A stretch of 64,000 nt of DNA from Sphagnum compactum (lineage: Eukaryota; Bryophyta; Sphagnopsida; Sphagnales). Under the pieces are notes generated by a model that did no database searches, was not told the DNA's origin, and was given only the letters and a program-made list of their open reading frames with translations. The stretch is from the NCBI GenBank assembly GCA_965153455.1, contig OZ234504.1:6944001-7008000 (forward strand), written 5' to 3'. Position 1 is the first letter of the stretch. Every line of letters begins with the position of its first letter. Below are positions 35,230-48,600 of the stretch, in pieces. The position numbers were made by a program, and so were the translations under genes.

Positions 35230-36950
35230 ATGATTGGGACATGCCATGAAATATTGGATCATGGACAATGTTAAGCTTGGTCTTCCACCGTGCAGATCAT
35301 GGCAAAGCACAAGCAACACTACTTTGACGAGGATCCCATTGGAGAATCATGGATTTATAGTCATTTTGTCTTCCCACATGATATTCACAACACTATGGAT
35401 TATGTATCCGCTTGGAACAAGAGTGTGGATCTTTAGCAATGGTTGCCATTGTTGAAGGCTAAATTCTAGCATGATCTTCCTAAATGGATTCCTATTGCAT
35501 TTATTGTTGACGATGCGAATGTAGAGATAAACACAATCAAGTAAGTATAACTCCTACATACCCTTGGGACAATTACGGATAGGGATGGATGCCCCTCCCT
35601 TAGGAAGGCAATATATGTATTGAAACAAACTTCCCTAAGGAAAATAATTCCAAATATTTATGCGCCGATGTGTTCAAGAATTTTTAGGGATATAGTTCAC
35701 CACCATCTTCTCCTTAGGGAATCCATTTTCTACCTAGGGGGTAAGTTCTTGGAAATGCAATTTGGGGAGGAAGGTTCTAGGGATAAATTTCCCAAGGAAT
35801 AGGGATTGGGTAAATTTCATTCGGCGAGGAACATAGATTTTCTAAGGAAATTAGTGGCAAGGTTCAATTTGGTTTAATAGTTCTGGATGGTCACAAAGAA
35901 ATAATACCTAGTCATTTTCATGTGTAAGGCATGTTTTCCACACTCAACCATGTTCTTCTACCTTTGGCATGTTCATCAAACGTGGCTCAAACATTCTTTC
36001 AAAAAAAAATGAATCTTATGGTTCATTCACACATCTTTGCCAAAATGGAGGATGTCATGTACTTAAGAGGGGTTGGAATACACCCAACACAAGTTGAAGC
36101 TAAAAGAGAGGCCTTGAACAAATTTTGTCGACCCCGCACCAAATATCTATTAACTAAGCCATTTTTTGATTACATTGATGCATATTGGGCGCCAAAAGTT
36201 GGCATGTGGTGCACAGATGCATGGAATATACGGTATGCCAACCAAGACATTAATGTGACTATAGAGGCTTATCATGGGAACTTGAAGGAAAAGTTGAAAA
36301 ACATGAAATGTAGGTTGGAAGGCCAGATATTAAACAAGTTGATTCACCAACTAGTCTCCAATGTGGTCACTCACTATTGGTATGTGGGCATGTGCAAATA
36401 GAGAGGGTTCTTTTGCAATCAACGTGTAGAAAAATATTTGTCCAATGCATGGTGGTTGGCACAAGAAATCTTATGTTCACACATGATGGATTGAAAGCAT
36501 GAAACCAACAATTGTGTAGTTGTAGTCACACAAGGATGTACAATATAGAATTAGGAATCCCTACTCCAAATGGGTGTCTAGTGATTGCCTATGGACATAA
36601 AAAGAGAACCTATGCAAGCACTATATTGATGTGCTCATGAAGATGAGGTGTAACCTTCCACCTGGGATTATTGTTTCAACATGCGATTTGCGAATGGGAC
36701 TGTGATAAGTGGTTTCACTGCATTGCAAGACATTCTTTCTCCCAAACCCACATTAGAAACAATTAAAGATTTAACATCCTTTGGGTCATCCAAGACATCA
36801 CAAAGTCTAGTTATACACACACCATTAACTCCTTTGACCCTTTCGCAATTTGTCCTTGGTGAAATCCTAAAAGTTACTAACATTTTATTTAATGTTGTGG
36901 GAGATAATGACTACTTGTAATTTCAAATTTTAGCAAAGTTTAAGCACATC
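35230..36950 (+). mobile_element. Decayed MULE-like transposase
   Basis: Plus-strand pieces in broken frames. From about 35298: AKHKQHYFDEDPIGESWIYS, then two in-frame stops, then LPKWIPIAFIVDDANVEINT ending at 35540. A perfect donor-like GTAAGTAT begins at 35541. About 400 bp follow that contain 'ttccctaagg' and 'cctaggggg' motifs like the local minisatellites. Coding resumes at about 35950 as FFYLWHVHQTWLKHSFKKK, a match to the C/LWH region of MULE transposases. After a frameshift it continues to 36401 with GMWCTDAWNIRYANQDINVT, IEAYHGNLKEKL and LVSNVVTHYWYVG. Weak coding-like sequence runs to about 36950. The assignment rests on remembered MULE-type motifs. Confidence 0.7.
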
Positions 36951-37159
36951 TATGGAAAGATGGAAGCATTGAAGTTTCGATTAAACGTTCATGTGTGCCA
37001 CCCCTTTGACAGGTCTCTCATTACTGTTGCGGATGGAAGTTCCCTTAGCCTCAAGTGGAAGCTTGACTTTGATGATAGCATGAAATTGAAACACTACACC
37101 CCCACACCTCTTAGTCACCTTAAGATTTTAATTTAAAGTATGAATTCCTCAGGGAAAAC

Positions 37160-37380
37160 ATTACATTCTGCGTCCTCGAGGAGTGGTTGTATACTCATGT
37201 GGGGAACACATTATCAAGCAAAAACTTGATTGGCCATTGCAAGGAATAAGACATATGACCCGATGAACTATTACCCTTCCTTGGGAGAGATGATGACCCT
37301 CCCTAGGGAACTCCTGTTGATCCTTCGGGAGAATTGATAGCCCTCCTTGGGAATTATTGTCATTCCTCGGGGAACATGTC
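37160..37380. repeat. Short palindrome-cored repeat cluster
   Basis: Several blocks such as 'ccttccttgggagagatgat', 'ctccctagggaactcctgtt', 'ccttcgggagaattgatag' and 'attcctcggggaacatgtc' share a TCC(C/T)nnGGGA-type core with 30-35 bp spacing. They resemble the larger array at 37885-38515. Confidence 0.6.
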
Positions 37381-37884
37381 ATAGTAATTGTTGCACTTGT
37401 ATTATGAAAAGTTAGACATTGTTCCTCTTATATGGAAATTAATTTCAATATATCATTCATTTAAAAAAAATCCCAATTGGGGAATGCATATTGTCATATT
37501 GCATATTTGATTTCTCCTTCAATTGTTTAACCCTAATGTAATAAAACCTAAGCATGATTGTCTTGCCATTTGGAAATGCTTAGAACAAACTCCTCCCAAG
37601 GAAAACGATTAAATATTATCCTTCAATAGGTTTTGGTTTCTCCTTCGCATGTTTTCAATTTGTTTCGAGAACACGGTGGGCACATGTCATCAAAAAAATG
37701 TTGTGAATAGGCAAAGAAGAAAACCAAAACCCATGCAACCCAAAAGAAACTCCTCCCAATGAAAATGACTAAATATTAACCTCTTATCAGCTTGTTTTCA
37801 AGAACACTATGGTCCATGTCATCAAAAAAATGTCGTGAATAGGCAAAAAAAGAAAACACCAAAATCCATGCAACTCAACTTTCC

Positions 37885-38515
37885 TTTGAAAGGGTTTTGA
37901 ACTCTCCCTAAGCAATGAAAATAATTCCACGAGGAGGCTTTGAACTCTCCCTGAACAATGAAAAAAGTTCCCAAATGAGGCATTAAACTTTCTTTGGGGA
38001 ATGCAACTCTGAGCTCTCCTCAAGGAAGGCCAAGATTTCCTCGAGGAGGCTCTGAGCTTTCCTCGGGGAATGTGACTATGAGCTCTCCCCAAGGAAGCCC
38101 AAGAATTCCTTGGGAAAGGTTTTCACTTTCCTTAAGGAATGCCAATAATTCCATAAGGAGGGCTTTAAGCTCTCCCTAGAAAATGCCAAAAGTTATTCGA
38201 GGAGGAGGCTATAAGCTCTCCCTGGGGAGTGCCAAGAGTTCCCCAAGGATGGCTTTCAACTTTTCCCAAGGAAAGCCAAAGCTCCTTAGGGAGGCTCTGA
38301 ACTCTCTTTAAGGAATGTAGCTTTGAACTTTCCTTGGGGAAGACCAAGAGTTCCCTAGGGAGGTTTTAAGCTCTCCTTGGGGTATGTAGCTTTGAACTTT
38401 CCCTAGGGAAGGCCAAGAGTTCCCTGCGGAGGGTTTTGAGCTCTTTTCGAGCAATGAAAAGAGTTCCCCAAGGAGGTTTAAGCTCTCCTCAAGGAAGGCC
38501 AAAAGTTCCCCGTGG
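37885..38515. repeat. Degenerate minisatellite with CCTNGGGGA palindromic cores
   Basis: About 630 bp of diverged repeats built from 'gaggctttgaactctccct' and 'ggggaatgccaagagttccc' blocks at irregular 25-55 bp spacing. Most blocks contain self-complementary cores such as TCCCTAGGGA, CCTTGGGGAA or TTCCCCAAGG. Open frames on both strands come from the repetition. The same cores recur near 40270-40440. Confidence 0.75.
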
Positions 38516-38940
38516 AAAACTCAACGTGTACATATAATCAAATTGCATATTGAGGTGTATGTGGAAGTTGAATGTTTAAAGCTTGACCTTAATGTAATAA
38601 AACCCTAAGCATGGTTGCCTCCCCACTTGCAAGTAGCCCAAAAGAATTGCTTGGAACTTCTTTTTCACATGTTAGGTATATATCATGGAAAAATGTTGCA
38701 TTCAAATAACAAGTTTGCAAGAGGGAAGACAATTTGTTGGAAAAGAAGATTTTATTTCTACGAGTGTAGGTAACCCGTGGCTACGCCACTCCAGCCACCC
38801 CCAAGAAAAGGAGGGAGCACCCAAAAAAACGAAAAAAGAAAAAGAAAAAAAAACACCTCCCTTAACTCCCTTGCCCAACAAAGGCCATGGTTTTGTTACC
38901 CAGGGACATGAGACCGTGGCCCGGTCCTTCCCCGCCCGTG

Positions 38941-39100
38941 CCCCCCCCCCCCCCCCCCCCCGGTGCTGACCCCCCCACCCCTGCTGGCCCCCCCCCACCC
39001 CACATGGACCAGTGATTATGATGGGGGGCCACCCGTGCTGGCCCCCCCCACCCGTGCTGGCCCCCCCGCCCCACATGGACCAGTGATTATGATGGGCCAA
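38941..39100. repeat. 21-C run and duplicated 74-bp unit
   Basis: A run of 21 C's (38941-38961) leads into two copies of a block containing 'ccccacatggaccagtgatt' then 'atgatggg' (about 38996 and 39070). Shorter copies of 'gtgctggccccccc' lie between. The high identity suggests recent slippage or duplication. Confidence 0.75.
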
Positions 39101-42100
39101 TCAGAAACACTGAGCAGCAGCAGCAGTTAGAGGGTTTGGACGAATAACTACCACCTTCACCACCATCATCCAAAAAATTCATTCATCAAAGACAGACAGA
39201 CGCACAGACACCATGTTTGTAATTATATATAAGATAAATATGGTACATAATGGCGCTTCCAATGTGGACACATGTTTCAATGACTATTTTTACAACTATA
39301 AATCTATTGTTAAATTTGAACGGAGCCTCATGTCTTTCATTGTAGGAAAAGTTTCTTCCACCATTTGGTCATTTTTCCTTTATGAAAACATAAATTCTCA
39401 TTCGTAATTCCTCTGCATCTTTCCATTGCCCCTTGCCAAGATTACATCTATGTCCCATTGTTTGGTTTGGAAGTAATGCATCATATTCAACATATAATAA
39501 GCGCATTCACTAGTCCTTATTTGTGTTGAGACTAGGGGTTTAATCCATAACAAGTTATGAATAAGTGGATGGCCGTCATCGTCCCAAGTTTTCCTGAGGT
39601 TTACCTCGAGTTTTCAAAAGAACAGGGCCATTTTTGTTTCCTTGTGTGATAAAGGCCACGAGTTGAGGTGAACAAACCTTCCCTATTTGACACAAAGCAA
39701 GTTCCAATGCTCAAAATTTGATAGTTTTTTCCCTTGAGACATGGGTTGATGACCAAGTTGAAAAAATTGATGTTACAAACCATATGCAAAGGGGAATATG
39801 TGGGATGTTTTACCTTTAGCAGCTTTCCAGTCCAGCCATTCAAAGAATTCTAAGATTCTACTAGTCCATTTATTAGGCTACAATGATCATAACACGTTCA
39901 TGAGTTTCACATGGGCAATCCACGTATCGAATGGAATTTGTAAGGGGTTTCATTTCAAAAAAATATTCATGATGTTTTCTGTGACATTGTCATTTTTTAA
40001 GACACAAATGATATTATTGAGGTTAATCATCACCAATCTCTCCTTGTTGTCGCGGGCTTTTTCACCACATCAATTTTCCGCAACCTCCCTCCACTTTTTA
40101 AATATACTACACACTAAGTGGGCCTCTAATAACTCTTGCCTACCAAAGAATGCAATGAACCTACGAACCTTTAGAGGATTACAAAAAACATTTCATATCC
40201 ATGGGCACCAACGATGTCACTACTGGGAATGCAATGTCAGCCTCGGGTTTCACATGGGGGACAAAATACTCTCCCTGGGGGCTCAATCCCTTGGGGATAT
40301 CCTTGGTGAAGTTCACGAAAAATTTAGTGATTCCTTTAAGGAAGTCCCCTAGGGAAAATTAGAAACTTCCCCAAGGAAATCCAGTGATTTCGATTTCTTT
40401 GGGGATGTTCCCCAAGGAAATTTAGTGATTCTGATTTCCTTGAAATAAAAAAGAAACGATTAGGGGAAATATGGGTAAAATGTTGCTTACCCTGTATCTT
40501 GTGTTTTTGTGTGCAGTCCTACGTTGCGGTTATTTAACTAAGCCTGCCATTCCAATTGTTGGGGTGTGAGTTGCAAGGATTTTGTGGGTGTGCACTATTA
40601 ACTTTGTTTATCTATTGACGGTAGTAGGGTTTTATCTAGCCTATTCTATTTCCCCTTGCATTTTCAATCATTTCCCTTATGTTTTCCCTTGCCTTTTAGT
40701 AGATCACCCTTGACATTTAATGTTTGAGGATGTATGTCATGATAGGGGTTGCTATGCCACTAATTGTCCAATTTCTTTCACTTTCTTGAACATATTAAAT
40801 TTACATCTTAACTTTCCAACTCTTAGAAACTTGAACCTTTTGCTATGTACTTGGAATTATAAACATATGGAATAGACATGTAGTATGCATACATGCTATG
40901 GATGTACTGGACAAGATTCTTTTTAACCTCATCCCTCCTTTTGACTCTTCATTATATCCTATAAAAATTCCAGTCACGAAAAATTTCAAAAAATTAGTAT
41001 ATGGGAGATTTTGCATAATCTTGTATGGTTGTTGCTAAAAAAATTTGCATAATTCTTCATATGGTGGTCCCTAGACAATTCAAAAAACAACTGCCTCATT
41101 TCCAAGCCAAACTATCTCATTTCTTTCATAGCACCTACCTTTTTTCGCACCAACTTTCCTAATAACTCCTCAAATTCTTTCCTAATAACTACCTCCTATC
41201 CTTATAATTACTTGACTCCTTTTCCCTACACACCAACATGGATATGAAAAGGCAAATTAACATGTGTAGTTCCATGTTCACAGTATTTATATCAATTCAA
41301 ATTAAATTTCACATTGACATAAATAATAATGAACTATTGAAAAAATACGGGAACATAAGAAAAGGAGAAAAAAAACATTGAGCGTCAATGGTAGTGCATA
41401 GCAATGCGAAGCCCATGTTACTTATTACAATAATGGAGAGTAGAAGCAACAATATATCATGATGAGATGGCATGTAGATGGGGTGGTGAATGTGAATTCA
41501 ATTGTTTGCAAAAACATAAAGCCCTACTTATTTATTGGCATTTGCAAGTGAGATGAATGGGTTCCTACCAATGGCATACTCCTGTGTTGCCAAGTGTTCA
41601 AAAGGTTATGATGTAAAAAGGTAACTAGCAATATGTGGTGATGTGGTAGGGTCTAAACCCTAACACCAATAAGGATGACATGCATGATGCAAACCCTTTG
41701 TGACTATTGTCTTCTTTTTGGGCTTATTCCTTATTGGTGTTGATTGTAGTCAATGGGTGGGCCACATGGACATTGACCACTTAGAAACCTGGAAAACTTA
41801 CTCCTTCATTCGATTCTCACAGCCAAATTTTGCACAAGGTTTAATCAAACCCCGTCTGATAACATTGTATGAATTTTTGCTAAGTGACAGGTACACAGTT
41901 ACTTACTTCCAATGAGGTAAAGCATGATGATGCTTTACTATAAAATGAAAATGAAAAGAACCCTTCAAATCTAAATTCGTGTACACCTAGTAGTAAAGTA
42001 ACCCAAGCTTTTTTGCAGCTCTAAGAAATTCTCAAAATTGGTCCAACAATTTCTTATGGTCTTTGGCATGTTAGAATTTCTCTAACTGCCGCCAAGATGA

Positions 42101-42633
42101 CAAATTCTACATATGTAGAAGAAGTATATATCTATCAATGCATGTATCAACCTTGTGTGGGTTGTAAGGACTTATACATCTGCTTGCAATGCTGCAAAAT
42201 TTTAGTGTTTAGAGTACTGGTGCAAAAATCACAAAGGCTACCAAAAACATTTCACCACACCTGATCATAATTCACTTTAATGATGGTGGCAAAAATGCAG
42301 CAACAAAGCACTTAGCACTTTGCTTGTCTGCCATTGGACAATGCAACATCCCTCCTCCCATCCGTCCTGAAATAAGATGGTATGTTGCCTCCACTATGGA
42401 AGCCTTTGCTTGAAGGGGGAGGCAGGTCCATAATGCCATGCTCTGGGCCAAAAGTCGTGATCTAGAATTTGCAGTATACAAGTTGCAAGGTATTTAGCCT
42501 TGACCCTTACGGAGATCATGTGACATCATGGTACAAAAAATTTGTTCCTCGATGAACCCACATAATTTTCGATTGAACCCGTGTTGATCAGCTGCACCCA
42601 TGAATCAATAGGCTTATAATCATGATCAACGTG
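39101..42633. other. Spacer, including a palindrome-core cluster and ABCB 3' region
   Basis: Near 39100-39215 the composition briefly resembles a gene leader (CAGCAG run, GACAGACAGACGCACAGACA before an ATG at 39212), but the 64-codon frame that follows is unrecognised. A 184-codon frame at 39798-40352 and its opposite strand look like decayed coding sequence of unknown origin. At 40270-40440 are more 'ttccccaaggaaat' palindromes. The last few hundred bases before 42634 likely hold the ABCB 3' UTR. Confidence 0.4.
41175..41380 (+). repeat. Dispersed repeat pairing with 57180-57385
   Basis: Landmarks 'tttcctaataactacctc', 'ccctaca.accaacatgga', 'atgaaaagg' and 'ataaataataatgaact' followed by 'acgggaacata' match, in order, the reverse complement of 57180-57385. 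The central palindrome is degraded here. Confidence 0.6.
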
Positions 42634-45600
42634 TCATGTTGCTGACAGATGAAGCCTCACAAGAGCAGCGTATGCGCTGCCTTCCTTGGACATCAACTCA
42701 TCATGTTTCCCCTGTTCCACTATTGTACCATCCTTCACAACTGCAATTACGTCTGCATTTCTGATTGTTGATAGTCGATGGGCAACCACAATTGTCGATC
42801 TATGTATCATCACTCGGTCAAGAGCCTCTTGGACAACATGCTCTGACTCTGCATCCAAAGCACTTGTTGCCTCGTCAAGTAGCAAAATTTTTGGATCCTT
42901 TACTATTGCCCTTGCTATAGCTACTCGCTGCTTTTGTCCCCCCGAAAGTTGCACCCCTCGTTCCCCTACGGTTGTGTTGAATCCTTCGGGAAGTGCAGTT
43001 ATAAATTTGTGAGCATTTGAAGCCTTGGTAGCAGCTTCAATTTCAGTGTCAGGAACAGCATCATCTCTTCCATATGCAATGTTTGCTCTGATGGTAGTAT
43101 TGAACAGTATTGGTTCCTGACTCACTAGTCCTATTTGTTGTCTCAACCAACGTACTTGGAATTGCTTGATGTCAATACCATCAATCAAAATCCGGCCGCC
43201 ATCAGGATCATAAAAGCGCTCCATGAGAGAGATGACTGTGGATTTCCCACTTCCAGATTCTCCCACCAAGGCAACAGTCTGCACACCATATAAATGTAAG
43301 TACCACCCATTTTGTCCCTCACCCCTCGAGAAAGACCAGCTTACATTCATGCAGGTTTTGTGCTGAATCAAACCTGACTGACAAAGCAAGCGGAATGAGG
43401 TAAGAAGCTATGCTAGCTACATGCAGCAATGATTCTAAATATTCTCTAGAAACTGATAAAGATTGAGCTGTGTTTTGTACCTTTCCAGCGTGCACAGTCA
43501 AGTTCAAGTCTTTGAAGATTGGTACACTTGGTCTTGTTGGATATGTGAAGCTTACATGTTGTAGCTCCACTTCACCTCTCACTATTTTCAAAGTCTTCCC
43601 TGCCTGCACGAGTGGGTCAATCTTGGATTCACGATCCAACAAAGCAAACACTGAGTTGACAGCAATCTTGACCTTGGTCAGATCCGGTGAAAGGCCAGCT
43701 GATTGGGAAACTCCAAGTGCACTCATTGTGATTGCAAAGAAGACCTGTAAATATTTACAATTCAGCACTTCATCAGTGCATCCATGGACATATCTTCTCT
43801 CCTCATGATTCCCATTTCTTCCAGGAAAACCCTATGGGTACAAGTTTAACTAGTTAAGGAGAAAAACCCTTGCAAATGCGAAAAAGATTAACTAGTTCAG
43901 AAGGAAAATCCCTGCAAATGGGTAGAAGATTAACTAGTTTAGAAGGTTTAAATGTGAAACCTAAAATTCTTCTGGCAATCATCATGTCTTGATCATTTCC
44001 AGCATCCTGAAAAACATTGAACCCTAGAGTTGATAACAAGAGTTATATGGATTGGAAAAGAAGAAAAGATAAAGAGATCATCTGCTGACCTTGAAAACTC
44101 TGCTGAAGCTTGTTTTGTTCTCAGCAACGAGTTTGGAACCAAACCAAAATGCTAAGCCATAGCAAGAAAAAAGAACAAAATTGGAGAAGGCCAAGCCAGT
44201 CCCACTAATGTATCCCTGTCGAATCCCACTGTTCAGGGGTTTTTGACACTTCTCTTCATACAATTTGGCCACTTTCTCTTCTGCACAAAAAGATGACACT
44301 GTTCGAATACTGGAAATTGCATCATTTGCCACTCGGCTTGCATCTTGGTAGGCCTCCTGCACTCCACTAGCAATGATTTCTTTGTTCAGTCCATATTTTT
44401 GGTATCAATTACATGCAATCAGGATTTTGTAATTTCAACAAAGAAAAAATCAGCTTCCAGTTATATGGGGCCCTAGAAAGCATGCAGCGCAAGACAAACA
44501 AAACAATACACATGATAAAGAGGGTTGAGCAAGTTGGGGACCTTGGCATCATTGCTGAAACCTTTCATGAACTTCATCTGCATGAATCCTTGCATACCCA
44601 AGAGTGGAACCAAGGCAAGAACCAGAAGTGATAGCTCCCAATTGGCTGTAAATGCAATAGTTAATCCACACACAATAGTCCCAACATTTTGCACAATCAA
44701 GGAGAGTGAGTCTCCAACCATGCTCTTCACCGCTGCTGCATCTGTGGAGAGACGGGCACCTATAGCTCCACTGCAAAACCCGAAAACCAGACTTGAGAGT
44801 TGTACACCTGATTCAGCAGCAGTAGGATAGCTGCATAACTTGAAGTACACATTGAAACCTGCTCAAGAAATTTGCTTCCAAAAAGCCAAGAAGCTCAAAT
44901 CAGAGATTGGAATTGCAAAGTTTACAACACTCTGGGAGTGAGACCCAGTAAAGTCCAAGAGCTCAAAACTCACCTGGAGTTCTCATCTATATCAAACCAT
45001 GCAACTTCCTGTCGAAGCACCTTTTCAAATGTCATTCGTCTTAAGCGTCGGATCAGGCGTTGCCCAATTGTTCCAAAAGCGAATTGCTGTGTAGGTGCAA
45101 CAAGGAAGATGCCAAGTGCAAGCACCACATACATGAGTGACCAGAAGTTGGCCTTATGACGTAATGTTTGCTTGTCTGGCAAATAGTATGCAGCAATGAC
45201 ATTGGAAAGTAGCAAGCCAAAAACTGGGAATGTTGTTCCATTAGCTGCAGCAGCAAAAGAACCCAAAACGAAAAGTGGAAGTTCTGGCTTATTCAAAGTT
45301 GCAAGTCGGAAAATTGATGTTTCTGCATGCCCCTTGTACTTCTTTGGTGTTGCCACTGTCTGGAGATCATCCTGTTGTCCTCCACCATTTGAATAGCTAG
45401 CAGTGCGATCAACAACAGTCAAAGAAGTGCGAGGAGTGTTATGGTTACTATTTCTGGCAAAGAAGCTAGAGCGACGACTACTCCTCCCTGAGCCACCCCT
45501 AGTTATCAGATCATCAGAAACAATTGTATCAATTGTCGGCTCTACTCCCACGTCTTGCTCTTGCTGCCTATAAATCTGCTGCAGACGAACCAACTGTGTG

Positions 45601-48600
45601 TATGCTCCATCTGGATTGCTTAGAAGTTCTTTGTGGGTCCCTGCAGATGCCAGTTTCAAGCTAGTAAGACATGGGTAGGAGTGAGAGCTTATACATCCTG
45701 AACATGAGAAACTCTTGTCAAGTGCAGGAGAAATGAATGGAGTTTACATTGCAAAAGAGAGATTTGGGATTAAAGTTTATGTACCTGTTTCCACAACAAC
45801 ACCTCTCTCTATGACAGCTATGAGATTGGCAGATCGGATTGTGGTAAGTCGATGTGCTACCACAATAGTGGTGCGACCCACCATCACATGCTCAAGCGCT
45901 TCCTGTACTACCTTCTCTGACTCCGCATCCAATGCACTTGTTGCTTCATCCAGCAGCAAAATCCTTGGGTTCTTCAGTATTGCCCTTGCAATAGCCACTC
46001 GCTGCTTTTGACCCCCAGATAATTGGATCCCTCGCTCACCCACCTGCGTGTCAAAACCCTGCACAAGCGATTCCAATGGACGTATTTGTCTCAAATTCTC
46101 AACCAGTGTCTCAGATTCTCTGCATTGATTCTTCAGGGTGTATTGTGATCACAGAAATGTACACATACCTGTGGCAACTTGCTGATGAATTTGGCAGCAT
46201 TTGCTAGCACAGCTGCTGCCTGAATCTCTTCTTCTTTGGCATCCTCCTTCCCGTACCCAATATTCTCCCGGATAGAAGTTCCAAACAGAACTGGTTCCTG
46301 ACTGACAAGACCAACCTGTTGCCTCAACCACCTGAGCTGCAAACGCTTGATATCCACACCATCTACCAAGACCTGACCACCAGTAGGGTCATAGAATCTC
46401 TCCACCAAGCTCACGACAGTAGACTTTCCTGAACCACTTTCTCCCACCAAGGCGACAGTGGTCCCAGCAGCTATGGTGAGGTTGAAGTCTTTGAATATTG
46501 GCACATCTGGACGAGTCGGATATGCAAAGTCTATGTTACGCAGCTCAATCTCTCCCTTGAGATTTTTCAGAACATCTCCCTTCATATCTGATGTATCTAT
46601 TGTGGGTGTGCGTTTGATCACCTCAAACATCTTATATGCTGCTGCTTTCCCTGATGCAAATGCAGACACACAGGGAGCTGCTTGACCAAGTGACCTGCAA
46701 GAGTTTAGAAAAAAAACAGGTCCAAGTATAAGATTCTTAGGTTTGCAGCAAACAACAGTTCACGGATCACACTGTAAACTCATTCAAATATATGTCCTTT
46801 TCTCTTAGAACTGAGTACATGCATGATTTTGGCATGGAATAGGGGGCAATAGGGTTGCCGCAACAAACTTACGATCCACCAGTGAGAACAGCAAAGATCA
46901 CATTGATGATATTGCCACCTGATTGTCCATGGTATGCCACAAGAATCGACCCATACCACATGGCAAGTGCGTAACACAAAAACATGACCATAAGAGCAAA
47001 ACCAAGGCCTAGCCCAGCTGCTATAGATGACTTGATCCCTGTCTTCTCTGCCTTTGCTAATGCTCTGTCGTATTCCTGCACTGATTTACTTTCACCAGTG
47101 TAGGATGACACCTACAACAACATAGCAAAATTCAACACCCACCGACAATAAATTTACTTAGTGATTTACTTGCACAGAACACATAAGGAATCTCTTGTAT
47201 TTTGGTCTCAAACAAAGAACTGTAATGCAAAACTATTGACCAGTTGTCCATTCCATGGAAAATTCCTTGGTGTGTAGCAGTTAAATTAGGTCTTGCCAAT
47301 CTACCTGGTGGGTGGGTTGTTTGCATCCACCAAATTATGTAGACTTGAATGTCAATCTTAGTGTGCTTGCTCCTTTAAAGAAAATTGAACAAATGTGGTG
47401 TCATTTTTTTAAAAAGATCTTGGGTCAGGTGCTTCAAAAGAAATTGAATAAATGTGGCATTTGAAGAAAAATAATCTTGGGGTCAAGTTCCCTCTTCACT
47501 CACCGTCCTGATTGCACTAATCACTTGCTCGACAGTTGTGCCTGCCTCCGCATAAGCCAACTGTCCTTGACTTGACAGTTTGGACATTACTGCTGCCATG
47601 GTAGCACCAGAGAAGACTATGAGAGGCATAGTTGCTAACATCACTAGTGTTAGCAACCATCCCTTGAAGAAAGCAACAGCAAATCCACCAAGGAATGTGA
47701 ACATCAGCTGAAGAAACTTGCCAACCTGTGCTCCCCCCAGGATTGAAGGAAAAGACAATAGAACAAAACCCAAACCCTTCAGATCCAACTACGTCAACTT
47801 ATGCAACAAAAAATAATGCAATCACTCTACATGCCCGGGCTGATGAAGATATTTGTCTTGAGGAGACGATTTCTTGCAGACCCATCTGTGAAAAAAAGAC
47901 AAAAAAGATTATGCAAAAGTTTTTTGCTCAGGATTCTCGTACCTTCTCACCAATTGCATCTTGAATGAGAATGGTGTCACCAGCCATTCTCCCTACCACC
48001 GCACCTGTTGTGGTCTCTTGGTCAAAAAATGGCACATCTTGTCGCAAGATGGCCTTCAGATACAACGTTCTGATGCGTGCTGCTTGTCGCTCTCCAGTAA
48101 TCATCCAACATGTGACCTCTAATTATTCACATCACCCAACAAAAACAACCAAAATTTTTTGTTTCTCTTAGAGCACTACTTGCTATTGAGTTTCAACATT
48201 TGGATATCACTAATCCCCAAAGACTTTTCAATTGCGAGAAGATTTCACTTCAAAGATTGACCCAACGGCTTTGAGAAACAAACTTGTATGTTGTTGCATC
48301 AACACCCCTGACAACACAACAGACATTCTGACTTTTGTGCAGCTGATACGATGCAAACTGGATGCAATTTCAAACACAAATTTGACACAATCTACAGACT
48401 TGCTCACAGCAGCTATGATGATGCAAACATGATGTGATGCAAAACACTTGATGTGATATTTCAATCATTGCATGTTTTGCAAAGCTGTGACAAAGCTCTC
48501 ATCTGGTGTCAGTGTTTTCTGGCATGGAAAAAACAAGCACCAGTGCTGCTAAGAAACACCACCACGTCCTGTGAAGATATTCTGTGCAAGGAAGGACATA

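Noticed and set aside
39798-40352. 184-codon plus-strand frame
   Set aside because: No recognisable domain; the opposite strand looks equally coding-like. Treated as decayed unknown sequence.
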